The position numbers and the translations under genes were made by a program. Below the pieces are notes generated by a model. That model saw nothing but the letters and a program-made list of their open reading frames with translations. It searched no databases and was not told the origin of the DNA. From NCBI GenBank assembly GCA_017442315.1, contig JAFRZX010000101.1:41317-105316 (forward strand): DNA of 64,000 nt, read 5' to 3'. The stretch is from Bacteroidales bacterium. Its GTDB lineage: Bacteria; Bacteroidota; Bacteroidia; Bacteroidales; UBA932. Below, one piece after another: positions 8,257 through 16,396 of this stretch (position 1 is the first letter of the stretch; every line of letters begins with the position of its first letter).

Positions 8257-9513
8257 TTACTCTACTGGTTCAAAGTATGTATCAGGTTTATTTGGGTTGA
8301 AGATTTCGTTACAGTACATTACTGTTACCAGATTCTCGGTATTTGAAAGGTTTATGATATTATGAGTGTATCCAGGAAGCATATGTACAGCTTCAATCTT
8401 GTCACCGCTTACTTCAAAGTTGAGAACTTCGTCGGAATCGATGCGGCGCTGCTGGATGAGGGCGTGACCGCTGACTACGATGAAGAACTCCCATTTGGTG
8501 TTGTGCCAGTGCTGTCCTTTTGTTATGCCTGGCTTGCTGATGTTTATGCTCACCTGACCACAATTAAGGGTGTGGATGAGTTCGGTGAAGGAGCCTCTGT
8601 CATCTACGTTCATCTTCAGAGGGAAGGAGACCTTCTCTTTTGGGAGATAGCTCAGATATGTGCTATAGAGTTTCTTTGCAAATGAGTTTTCTGGAATTTC
8701 CGGAATCATGAGTGTCTTCGGCTGGTCTGCAAAACTGTAAATCAAATCAACGATTTCGCCCAAAGTGATCTTATGAGTTACAGGACAATAGCAGTAGCGG
8801 CCTTTGAGATCCCAGGTCGAGCCGGCAATGACGTCATCCCCGACGTGATCGGGGATCTCAACAGGAACGACATTTAATCCATCATAAGTGCAACGATGTT
8901 CCTTGCCAACCAATGCATTTATCATTTCATCGACGAGGTCGTCGATATAGAGAAGTTCCATCTCCACGCTCCTGTCATTCACCTGAATCGGAAGGTCATT
9001 AGCGATGTTGTTGCAGAATGTTGCAACAGCTGAGTTATAATTTGGACGACACCATTTTCCGAAAAGATTCGGGAAACGATAGACCAATACTTTTGCACCT
9101 GTTCCTGCAGAATACTCAAACATAAGTTCCTCCCCGGCCTTCTTGCTACGTCCGTATTCACTGTTGCCGAAACGACCAGCAAGGGTAGCCTGAATGGAGC
9201 TGGAGATCATTACCGGGCAAGTGTTACCATGCTTCTTCAACGTATCTAGAAGAACTGATGCAAAGCCGAAGTTGCCCTGCATAAATTCTTCTGGAGTCTG
9301 AGGGCGGTTTACGCCTGCAAGATTGAAGACAAAATCGCAGTCAGAACAGTACTTATCGAGTTCCTCAAGTGTAGAGTCTATGTCGTACTCATAGACAGCT
9401 TCGAGATTCCCGGTCAAGCCGGGAATGACAGCCTTGCCTTCTTTGATGTTGTCAAGCTGGGCGCATAGATTCTTGCCGACGAAGCCTTTGGCGCCTGTTA
9501 CCAATATTTTCAT
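8257..9513 (-). CDS. fnlB: UDP-2-acetamido-2,6-dideoxy-hexulose reductase with cupin domain (FnlB/CapF/WbjC-like)
   Basis: The 418-residue protein has an N-terminal SDR domain starting MKILVTGAKGFVGKNL and a C-terminal cupin (about 300-418) with GQVSINISKPGITKGQHWHN, the metal-binding part seen in CapF. It catalyses the middle steps from UDP-GlcNAc to UDP-L-FucNAc, C3 epimerisation and NADPH reduction, together with FnlA and FnlC. It is longer than the roughly 370 residues of Staphylococcus aureus CapF. Two of the extra stretches, residues about 28-37 (AVIPGLTGNL) and about 219-236 (VEIPDHVGDDVIAGSTWD), are encoded by copies of the palindromic repeat family found around these genes. The key domains on both sides stay in frame, so the protein is probably functional. 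Confidence 0.92.
   Translation of the reverse strand: MKILVTGAKGFVGKNLCAQLDNIKEGKAVIPGLTGNLEAVYEYDIDSTLEELDKYCSDCDFVFNLAGVNRPQTPEEFMQGNFGFASVLLDTLKKHGNTCPVMISSSIQATLAGRFGNSEYGRSKKAGEELMFEYSAGTGAKVLVYRFPNLFGKWCRPNYNSAVATFCNNIANDLPIQVNDRSVEMELLYIDDLVDEMINALVGKEHRCTYDGLNVVPVEIPDHVGDDVIAGSTWDLKGRYCYCPVTHKITLGEIVDLIYSFADQPKTLMIPEIPENSFAKKLYSTYLSYLPKEKVSFPLKMNVDDRGSFTELIHTLNCGQVSINISKPGITKGQHWHNTKWEFFIVVSGHALIQQRRIDSDEVLNFEVSGDKIEAVHMLPGYTHNIINLSNTENLVTVMYCNEIFNPNKPDTYFEPVE
8807..8858. repeat. Two palindromic elements in head-to-head inversion inside fnlB
   Basis: A degenerate unit (AGATCCCAGG, loop TCGAG, CCGGCAATGAC, 8807-8832) is followed immediately by an inverted near-perfect unit (8833-8858, stem ATCCCCGA/TCGGGGAT). 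The pair reads through in frame as part of FnlB, just before the conserved segment YCYCPVTHKITLGEIVDL. A paired inverted arrangement of this kind resembles the BIME organisation of REP elements. Confidence 0.8.
9404..9430. repeat. Palindromic element inside fnlB near the N-terminus
   Basis: The sequence is AGATTCCCGG, loop TCAAG, CCGGGAATGACA, with a perfect 8-bp stem (ATTCCCGG/CCGGGAAT). It is 27 bp, exactly nine codons, and encodes residues about 28-37 of FnlB. That places it in the loop after the first Rossmann helix and before the second strand. Compared with the 8226 copy, stem bases change in pairs, so base-pairing is kept. Confidence 0.85.
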
Positions 9514-9525
9514 TTATCTGAATTT

Positions 9526-9552
9526 AGATTCCTGTTCAAGCCTGAAGTGATT
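9526..9552. repeat. Degenerate palindromic element overlapping the fnlA stop
   Basis: AGATTCCTGTTCAAGCCTGA followed by AGTGATT aligns over 27 bp with the copy at 9404 with about seven differences and the same TCAAG loop. It overlaps the last bases of the fnlA stop codon and lies upstream of the fnlB start. The stem is eroded, so this is a decayed or diverged copy. Confidence 0.5.
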
Positions 9553-10600
9553 ATTTTGCCACGTTTGCTATTCCGTTGAGTTCATTCTGGATATACTCAA
9601 GGGCTGCGATCTTTGCCTTTGTTTCTTCTACATTCAGCAAACGGGTATTATTTGAGTTGAATTCAGTAAGAACATTGCGTTCAGTCTCGCCTTCCTTGAA
9701 ATACTTATCATAGTTGAGTCCTCGGTTATCTGCAGGTACACGATAGAAATCGCCCATATCCTCAGCCTTTGCGCATTCTTCATTAGTAAGGAGGGTTTCG
9801 TACATCTTCTCCCCGTGACGGATTCCTATGACCTTGATATCCTCCTTCTTTCCACCGAAAAGTTCGCACACTGCCTCAGCCTGGGTCTGGATGGTACATG
9901 CAGGTGCTTTCTGAACCAGAATATCACCATTCTGCCCATGTTCAAAAGCAAAGAGAACAAGGTCCACCGCCTCCTCCAAGGACATAATGAAGCGTGTCAT
10001 GCTTGGTTCTGTGAGTGTTATCGGGTTACCCTTGCGGATCTGCTCTATCCAAAGAGGGATTACGGAGCCACGTGAACACATCACGTTACCGTACCTAGTG
10101 CAGCATATCTTAGTATCGCCTGAGTAACGGGACTTTGCCACAGCTATCTTTTCCTCTATAGCCTTGGTAATTCCCATGGCATTGATAGGATATGCAGCCT
10201 TATCAGTTGAAAGGCAGATGACAGACTTCACCTTATACTCAATAGCAGCTGTAAGGATATTGTCAGTTCCTATGACATTTGTCTTGACCGCCTCCATAGG
10301 GAAGAATTCGCAGGAAGGTACCTGCTTGAGAGCAGCTGCATGAAAGATATAATCTACTCCTGGCATTGCATTACGGCATGACTGCAGATTGCGGACATCT
10401 CCAATAAAGAATTTGATCTTTCCTGCCACATCAGGATATTTAGCCTGATACTCGTGGCGCATGTCATCCTGCTTTTTCTCGTCACGCGAGAAAATTCTGA
10501 TTTCCTTGATGTCAGTCCTGAGGAAGCGGTTCAATACCGCGTTTCCGAACGAACCTGTTCCGCCTGTAATCATCAGGACTTTGTCTTTGAAAATACTCAT
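9551..10600 (-). CDS. fnlA: UDP-N-acetylglucosamine 4,6-dehydratase/epimerase (FnlA/CapE/WbjB-like)
   Basis: The 349-residue soluble SDR protein has MITGGTGSFGNAVLNRFL near the N-terminus (NAD-binding GxxGxxG). STDKAAYPINAMGITK follows at about 133, with the methionine and lysine that replace the usual YxxxK in inverting 4,6-dehydratases of this group. CTRYGNVMCSRGSVIPLW follows, as in WbjB/CapE. It carries out the first step from UDP-GlcNAc toward UDP-L-FucNAc. It is directly followed by fnlB and fnlC in the same orientation, so the three pathway genes are contiguous. Confidence 0.93.
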   Translation of the reverse strand: MSIFKDKVLMITGGTGSFGNAVLNRFLRTDIKEIRIFSRDEKKQDDMRHEYQAKYPDVAGKIKFFIGDVRNLQSCRNAMPGVDYIFHAAALKQVPSCEFFPMEAVKTNVIGTDNILTAAIEYKVKSVICLSTDKAAYPINAMGITKAIEEKIAVAKSRYSGDTKICCTRYGNVMCSRGSVIPLWIEQIRKGNPITLTEPSMTRFIMSLEEAVDLVLFAFEHGQNGDILVQKAPACTIQTQAEAVCELFGGKKEDIKVIGIRHGEKMYETLLTNEECAKAEDMGDFYRVPADNRGLNYDKYFKEGETERNVLTEFNSNNTRLLNVEETKAKIAALEYIQNELNGIANVAK

Positions 10601-10624
10601 ATCAATTATACTGTTTATTAATTA

Positions 10625-12541
10625 CTATTTCTTATCAAACTCTTCAAACCTTGAATTCTTACTTATAAACTCCGGGACAATCTGCTTCATGAGTTTTACC
10701 ATAGCCGTGATGTCAACTTCACGCGAGAGACGTTCAAGTTCCTGAGCTGCTGCAAAGGCATCATCATAATCATATTCCCTCACTTTCGCTACACGGATGC
10801 GGCTATGATCGGTAGGAAGCGTATTTTCGTGATTGGAGAGAACCTCCTCGTAAAGCTTTTCTCCAGGACGCAGACCGCTGTAGGCAATCTTTATATCTAT
10901 ATCAGGCTTGAATCCCGCGAGATAAATCATTCTTCTGGCAAGATCGTCAATCTTGACAGATTCACCCATGTCGAAGACAAATATCTGATTGCCAGTACTC
11001 ATTGTAGCTGCCTCCATGACCAGACGGCATGCCTCAGGAATGGTCATGAAGAAACGAGTGATATCAGGATGAGTGACAGTCACCGGACCACCCTTGGCAA
11101 TCTGTTCGCGGAACCGAGGTATAACCGAACCGTTTGAACCAAGAACATTTCCGAAACGGGTCGTTACAAATCTGGTCTTTCCTGACTTCTTGCCCTGCTC
11201 TATGGACAAGCCCATGGACTGCACATAAATCTCGGCAAGACGTTTGGTACATCCCATGATATTGGTAGGATTTACCGCCTTGTCTGTTGAGACCATCACC
11301 ATCTTTTCCACATCATATTCGATGCACTTATCTGCCACATTACGCGATCCTGCCACATTTACAAGCACTGCTTCGCAAGGATTTTCCTCCATGAGAGGAA
11401 CGTGCTTATAGGCTGCTGCATGGAAGACTACATGTGGTCTGAACTTGCGGAAGGCATAATCAAGGCGAGGGAGGAGACGGACATCACCGATTATGGGAAC
11501 GAAATTAAGATCAGGGAATTTTTCCTCCAGTTCGAGCCGGAGATTATGCATCGGGGTTTCTGCATTATCATACAATATAAGTTCCTTGACGCCGAATGTA
11601 GCAAGCTGACGGCAAAGTTCGGAACCGATTGATCCGGCTGCACCAGTAACCATAATTGTCTTGCCCTGGAAATTTTCCACGATTTCCTTCATCGAAATCT
11701 CTATTTCCGGACGCATCAGAAGATCCTCTATATCGATGTTGCGCAGTGAATGACTGACTTTACCGTCAACCATCTCGTCGATAGGAGGCGCAAAAAGGAG
11801 CTTGATTCCGCACTTGATGGAATATTTTATCATCCTGTCACGTTCCGACCTTGCATCTTCTTCTGTTGCAAACAGGATTGCATCTGCGTCGACCTGGTAG
11901 ATGACTTCATCAAATTCCTTTTCAGTGCTGACATAAAATGCCTTGACTTCGGATATCAGGTGAGATACGTTGCTCACACCATACTGAAGAAAGCCTACTA
12001 TATTATAATGAGGCGAATTCTGAAGTCTAGGGATAAGGGCTACAGACTTGACTCCAACTCCATAGACAAGAACATTCTGACATTTCTTCCTATGGTCCAT
12101 CTTGCTCTTTACGATATCATAAGCAATCAGCAGAGCCACTCTCAGCATGAAGAATGCAACGAACGTAAGGAAAAAATCCGCCAACATCATCATGTAAAGG
12201 GTAAGGGAAAAGCCCCTGACAACTCCATAGACAAATCCGAGAGCGAAAACCTTCAATAGTGCTACAAGCACAAATCTGGCAAAGTCCCTCAAAGTCGTGT
12301 GACGGATTATGATGCGGTAGGTCCGAAGAAGCCAGATGAAAAGAAATGAACACACAAATGATCCTGCCATCCATATGATCATGGAATTGAATGCGAGAAG
12401 ATCAGTCTGCACGAACAGATTCAGCAGCAGCAACGAAACCAATGATGCTGCGAGAGACATGATCATATCGAGCAGGAAGACAATCCGGGTGCTGAAATAT
12501 CTGCCTACATACTTGTTAAGCATTTGAATAAGATTTCCCAT
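10625..12541 (-). CDS. Membrane-bound nucleotide-sugar 4,6-dehydratase (CapD/WbpM/PglF-like)
   Basis: The 638-residue protein has four N-terminal membrane helices (about residues 17-40, 45-72, 85-107 and 112-136). A CoA-binding-like Rossmann domain follows (NVLVYGVGVKSVALIPRL), then the catalytic SDR domain with TIMVTGAAGSIGSELCRQ at about 293-310 and STDKAVNPTNIMGCTKRLAE. This is the layout of WbpM, CapD and PglF, which remove water from UDP-GlcNAc to give a 4-keto-6-deoxy sugar. It is separate from FnlA, so the locus encodes two dehydratases. One may feed UDP-L-FucNAc and the other a bacillosamine or QuiNAc-type residue, often the first sugar on the lipid carrier. That split is inference. 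Confidence 0.92.
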   Translation of the reverse strand: MGNLIQMLNKYVGRYFSTRIVFLLDMIMSLAASLVSLLLLNLFVQTDLLAFNSMIIWMAGSFVCSFLFIWLLRTYRIIIRHTTLRDFARFVLVALLKVFALGFVYGVVRGFSLTLYMMMLADFFLTFVAFFMLRVALLIAYDIVKSKMDHRKKCQNVLVYGVGVKSVALIPRLQNSPHYNIVGFLQYGVSNVSHLISEVKAFYVSTEKEFDEVIYQVDADAILFATEEDARSERDRMIKYSIKCGIKLLFAPPIDEMVDGKVSHSLRNIDIEDLLMRPEIEISMKEIVENFQGKTIMVTGAAGSIGSELCRQLATFGVKELILYDNAETPMHNLRLELEEKFPDLNFVPIIGDVRLLPRLDYAFRKFRPHVVFHAAAYKHVPLMEENPCEAVLVNVAGSRNVADKCIEYDVEKMVMVSTDKAVNPTNIMGCTKRLAEIYVQSMGLSIEQGKKSGKTRFVTTRFGNVLGSNGSVIPRFREQIAKGGPVTVTHPDITRFFMTIPEACRLVMEAATMSTGNQIFVFDMGESVKIDDLARRMIYLAGFKPDIDIKIAYSGLRPGEKLYEEVLSNHENTLPTDHSRIRVAKVREYDYDDAFAAAQELERLSREVDITAMVKLMKQIVPEFISKNSRFEEFDKK

Positions 12542-12553
12542 ACTGAAATAGTT

Positions 12554-13102
12554 TTATTCATCGGCACAGTCTTCTTCCACTTTAAGGAAAGACGGTTCGA
12601 TGTAGTTGGTTGTTACTGCAAGAAAACCGGGGAGTTCGACAAGAATGCGACGGTTCTTTCTGATACGCACTACTCTTCCCTTGACGCCTTTGAAAGGTCC
12701 ATCAGTCACTTCAACCATCTGCCCTTCACGCAACTTATCGCTGACTTCAGTCAGATATACGATGTCTTCATCATAGGAAGATGCCACTGTAATGAAATCT
12801 TCCATAGCTTTATCAGGCACAGTAAGAGGACGGTTGAGAGTACGGTCCCAGTAATAATTGGCTGGAGGGTTTTCCCCGAAGCCCTTGATGAATCCATCTA
12901 TCTCCCTTCTGGACCAATACACAAAACACAGATTATTGACAGCAGGCACAAGCTTCCTTTCAGTCTTTCCGCCCATAGTCTTTCTACGCCACATCATCGG
13001 CACAAAAGTCCGGACACCTTTGTCATCCAAAAGAGCACGGACTTTCAATTCACGAGAGTACGTAGCGCGTAACGCATACCAATGAAGACTATCCTTATTC
13101 AT
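12554..13102 (-). CDS. UpxY-like NusG-family transcription antiterminator
   Basis: From the chosen ATG at 13102 the protein begins MNKDSLHWYALRATYSRELK, the expected N-terminus of a NusG domain, and is 182 residues long. The KOW motif is near the C-terminus (VEVTDGPFKGVKGRVVRIRK). UpxY proteins of Bacteroides bind RNA polymerase and let it read through long capsule operons. The frame stays open upstream to 13231, but the extra 43 residues have no NusG similarity. A run of eight G (minus strand, about 13108-13115) lies just before the chosen start. No UpxZ partner is visible. Unlike the classic upxY position at the head of the locus, here it follows the export and kinase genes. Confidence 0.88.
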   Translation of the reverse strand: MNKDSLHWYALRATYSRELKVRALLDDKGVRTFVPMMWRRKTMGGKTERKLVPAVNNLCFVYWSRREIDGFIKGFGENPPANYYWDRTLNRPLTVPDKAMEDFITVASSYDEDIVYLTEVSDKLREGQMVEVTDGPFKGVKGRVVRIRKNRRILVELPGFLAVTTNYIEPSFLKVEEDCADE

Positions 13103-13243
13103 ACCTACCCCCCCCACATGACACGACACTAGGACACCCGCAGAATTGATCTTCGGGCATCCGTCATTAGTATTCATAGGTCTGCAAACAGGTCTTGTAC
13201 TGTCCAGCAACAAGGTTGTGTTTGGCATCAATTCATATATTTT

Positions 13244-13279
13244 AGATCCTCACTTCGCGGTCTGCTATTTCAGATGACA
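13244..13279. repeat. Possible degenerate palindromic element after the phosphatase gene
   Basis: The sequence begins AGATCCTCACTTCGCGG and ends CAGATGACA, so it has the AGAT and ATGACA ends of the family but a different, poorly paired middle. It starts four bases beyond the stop of the phosphatase gene, the same placement and orientation as the other intergenic copies. Membership is uncertain. Confidence 0.35.
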
Positions 13280-13283
13280 ACTG

Positions 13284-14006
13284 TCATCGCGAAATATTGA
13301 ATGAAGAAACGATGAGTCGGATCTGTTCTTTTGTCAACACCTCTCTTTCATATTGTTCTCTTATGGAATGGAAACGATGGCAGTCAGAGCCGACTTCCGA
13401 ATAAAAGCCGTTTCTGAGCATCCATTCTGCTCTGCTGTAGGCAGACTCACCATAAAAGCCCAATATGGATGGAAGGTTGAGCTGGAAATGTATTCCCAGC
13501 TGTCTTAATCTTTCGTAATCGGCCTCTTTAAGATATCGATAGCGTTCAGGATGTGCAAGCAAAGGTCTGTAGCCAGCACTCTGAAGTTCTCTAAGGATCT
13601 CATAGAGATTGACCGGTGGAGTCCATGTGGAAGTCTCTACCAAAATGGTGGAATCCTCCATGGTCAGAAGGTCACGGGCTCTGAAACGTTCCTCAAAGAG
13701 CGTGTCCAACATGTATTCGGCTGCGAGGTGGAGTCTGACTCCACCCTTATATGCAGCCTGAAGTTTTTCAAATTCAGTTTCAAGATAAGACGTAGCATTT
13801 GGCATATCCTCCATGATATGAGGCGTACACCACACGTCTGTCACACCCAGGGATTCTTCATATTCAAGGACGGCAAGGGCATCCGTCAAGGTACGTATAC
13901 CATCATCAACACCAGGAAGCAGATGTGTATGACGGTCTGTCCTGCCTTTCAGGAAGGATGTGTCCGCAAGAGAAATTCTCTTGATGAATATGTCAAGAAG
14001 CCCCAT
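13284..14006 (-). CDS. PHP-type protein-tyrosine phosphatase (CpsB/YwqE-like)
   Basis: The 240-residue protein has the PHP metal motif DRHTHLLPGVDDG at about 23-35. CTPHIMED follows, then a late AHPERYRYL and a C-terminal GSDCHRF. These are the histidine and aspartate ligands of the manganese-dependent phosphatases CpsB, Wzb-like CapC and YwqE. It would dephosphorylate the tyrosine tail of the upstream kinase and so set polymer length and export. The gene starts 14 bp after the kinase stop, in the same operon. Confidence 0.9.
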   Translation of the reverse strand: MGLLDIFIKRISLADTSFLKGRTDRHTHLLPGVDDGIRTLTDALAVLEYEESLGVTDVWCTPHIMEDMPNATSYLETEFEKLQAAYKGGVRLHLAAEYMLDTLFEERFRARDLLTMEDSTILVETSTWTPPVNLYEILRELQSAGYRPLLAHPERYRYLKEADYERLRQLGIHFQLNLPSILGFYGESAYSRAEWMLRNGFYSEVGSDCHRFHSIREQYEREVLTKEQIRLIVSSFNISR

Positions 14007-14020
14007 TTTCAGTATGAAAA

Positions 14021-16384
14021 TCAGTTTTCGTCATTTGAATAGCCGTAGCCATATCCATAACCGGCCTTACCATAACCATATTTCTTATACTGAAGCTCGA
14101 CGCCATTGAGGATAAGGGCCATATGGCTGAACTTTTCCGAACGGTAAAGTTCCTCGATTACAGGAAGGACAGCCTTGTTGATGAGGTTCGCTCTCATGAC
14201 AAGGACGGTCATGTCCACATATTCCGTTACAATATTGGAATCGGCAACTATGTCAATCGGAGGACAGTCAAGGAAGATATAATCATATTCCGTTCTCATC
14301 TGTTCCAGCATCTTGACGAATCTCTTGCTGAGCAGAAGCTCTGTCGGATTCGGAGGAAGCGTACCTACAGGAAGGACGTAGAGATTATCTGAAACATGGT
14401 CTACACATTCCTGATAACTGTCTGACTTACCGTTGAGATATGCAGCCACTCCGCTATGATTGATATTCAATGACTTGCTCAGAGACGCTTTCCTGAGGTC
14501 AAGGTCCACTAGAAGTACCTTGGAATCCTTGAGAGCCATGCTCGCAGCCATATTCATGATAGAGAATGTCTTTCCTGCTCCCGGATTGAACGAAGTGAAC
14601 ATGATAACCTTTGATGACTCATTCTTTCCTATCATCAGGTCGACATTTGTACGAAGCACACGGAATGCCTCGTTCATCATGTCTCTCTTGCCTTGTTCCA
14701 CAATGATTGGAGATTCTGCAAGATTCCTTGTCTTGGAAGTGAATTGCGGGATTTCCGCTAGGAAAGGAACAGAGAGATGTCCGAGATCGGCCTTGTTCTT
14801 GACTGATGTATCAAGCATCTTCTTCAGGAAGAAGAAAGCAAACGGAATTCCGCATCCCAGCACAAGAGCAGCAAAAAGTATCATCATCTTATTTGGAGCT
14901 ACAGGACTACCCGAACCGTTAGGAGTCATGATGACACGGGTATTACCAACATTGACAAGGGCAGCAAGTTCATTTTCTTCACGTTTCTGAAGAAGGAACA
15001 TATAGAGTTGCTGGGTTATCTGCTGCTGACGCTCTATTGAAAGGAGCTGGAGTTCCTGACCTGAGCTGGAGGACATCCTTTCGAGAATCTGCTTTTCCTG
15101 ACTGTCTATCTTCGACAGTTGGAGTTCCAAGGTCGTGATAAGGTTCTCGATTGAACGCAGGACAGCGGAACGGATTGCCGCAAGAGCCGAATTAAGATCG
15201 GCGATCAGAGGGTTGTTCTCTCCACTGCCGGTAAGAAGCCTGTCGCGCTGAAGGACGATATCATTATATTCACCGATCTGGGCTTCTACAGAAGAGCTGG
15301 TAAGACCAAGATTGGAAGGGATAAGGCTCATGCTGTTGGCCGGATCATTGAGATAATCCTTGATGAACTGAGCAATGGAGAGCTGATTGTTGACCTCGAA
15401 TGCCTTGGTAGCATAATGACTGGATTCATCGAGATAAGTCTGGGCTACAGCCTTTATATCTGTCAGATTATTGCTTGACTTATAGTTCTTCAAGGCATCC
15501 TCTACAGTAGCAAGCTCCTTCTCGATGATCACCAGACGCTCATTGATGAACTCTGTAGTATTGATTGCGGATCTGTTCTTGTTGTTGATCCATACCTCAT
15601 TGTAGACATCGATGAGTGTGTTGAGCACAGCAGATGAACGGTTTGGATAGGTATCGTTCATTGAAAGCACTATCACGGAAGATTCCTTGCCTGAAAGGGA
15701 AATGTTGAGCTTTGAGCAATAGGCTTTGGCTGTCGCCATGCTGTTGGCCCATGATATTCTGATTGCATCATCAAAATTCTCAATGTTTTCTGTCGGGTAA
15801 ATGATCACAGCACCGACTGGAGTCTGAAGGGTATCACCAAGCCTTCCGGAAACCTTAACCTTGACTTTCTCACCCTTGATCATGAAATCTGACAGTTCAA
15901 CATTTCCGTCCTTTCTGTTTTCGATTTCAAATGAAAAGCCTGAATGCGGATTATCTCCGGCAAGACGCATTTCCACAGGAGAGTTCCTGTAAAGTTCAAC
16001 CTTTCTGAGGAACTGCTGCTCCACATATCTTGTTTCAAGTCCGAGACGTTCGACAACAGTCTGCATCAGGTCCGGAGAAGAGAAAGCTTCTATCTCGTTT
16101 TCGACGCTGTTGAAACTGCGGAGCCTCATCATACCTGCTGACGCAACACCAAGATTACGCATGGTCGCATCCTGATTACTTTCGTCAATCAGGACCTTTG
16201 CCTTTCGGTTATAGGTGTCTGGAGTACGGTAAAGATAAATGCCGGCAAAAAAGATGCATACCGCCACAGATATCACATACCACCATTTATTGTCCCATAT
16301 CATTGCCCACAGGTCTGCAAGCTGTATGGCATTTTCTTCTTCACGCTGAAATGTCTGGGAGTTGTTGTAATTGTTTTCTGCCAT
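14021..16384 (-). CDS. wzc: Wzc-like polysaccharide co-polymerase and tyrosine autokinase
   Basis: The 787-residue protein has a first membrane helix at about 34-52, a long periplasmic Wzz-type region with coiled coils, and a second helix at about 505-525. A cytoplasmic BY-kinase domain follows. Walker A' is TSFNPGAGKTFSIMNMA at about 600, with the kinase motif LLVDLDLRKASLSKS and a Walker B-like YIFLDCPP. The C-terminus is a tyrosine cluster (KYGYGKAGYGYGYGYS) that serves as the autophosphorylation site. It controls chain length and drives export together with the Wza-like protein and the PHP phosphatase encoded on either side. Confidence 0.95.
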   Translation of the reverse strand: MAENNYNNSQTFQREEENAIQLADLWAMIWDNKWWYVISVAVCIFFAGIYLYRTPDTYNRKAKVLIDESNQDATMRNLGVASAGMMRLRSFNSVENEIEAFSSPDLMQTVVERLGLETRYVEQQFLRKVELYRNSPVEMRLAGDNPHSGFSFEIENRKDGNVELSDFMIKGEKVKVKVSGRLGDTLQTPVGAVIIYPTENIENFDDAIRISWANSMATAKAYCSKLNISLSGKESSVIVLSMNDTYPNRSSAVLNTLIDVYNEVWINNKNRSAINTTEFINERLVIIEKELATVEDALKNYKSSNNLTDIKAVAQTYLDESSHYATKAFEVNNQLSIAQFIKDYLNDPANSMSLIPSNLGLTSSSVEAQIGEYNDIVLQRDRLLTGSGENNPLIADLNSALAAIRSAVLRSIENLITTLELQLSKIDSQEKQILERMSSSSGQELQLLSIERQQQITQQLYMFLLQKREENELAALVNVGNTRVIMTPNGSGSPVAPNKMMILFAALVLGCGIPFAFFFLKKMLDTSVKNKADLGHLSVPFLAEIPQFTSKTRNLAESPIIVEQGKRDMMNEAFRVLRTNVDLMIGKNESSKVIMFTSFNPGAGKTFSIMNMAASMALKDSKVLLVDLDLRKASLSKSLNINHSGVAAYLNGKSDSYQECVDHVSDNLYVLPVGTLPPNPTELLLSKRFVKMLEQMRTEYDYIFLDCPPIDIVADSNIVTEYVDMTVLVMRANLINKAVLPVIEELYRSEKFSHMALILNGVELQYKKYGYGKAGYGYGYGYSNDEN

Positions 16385-16396
16385 GGGTCTATAGTC

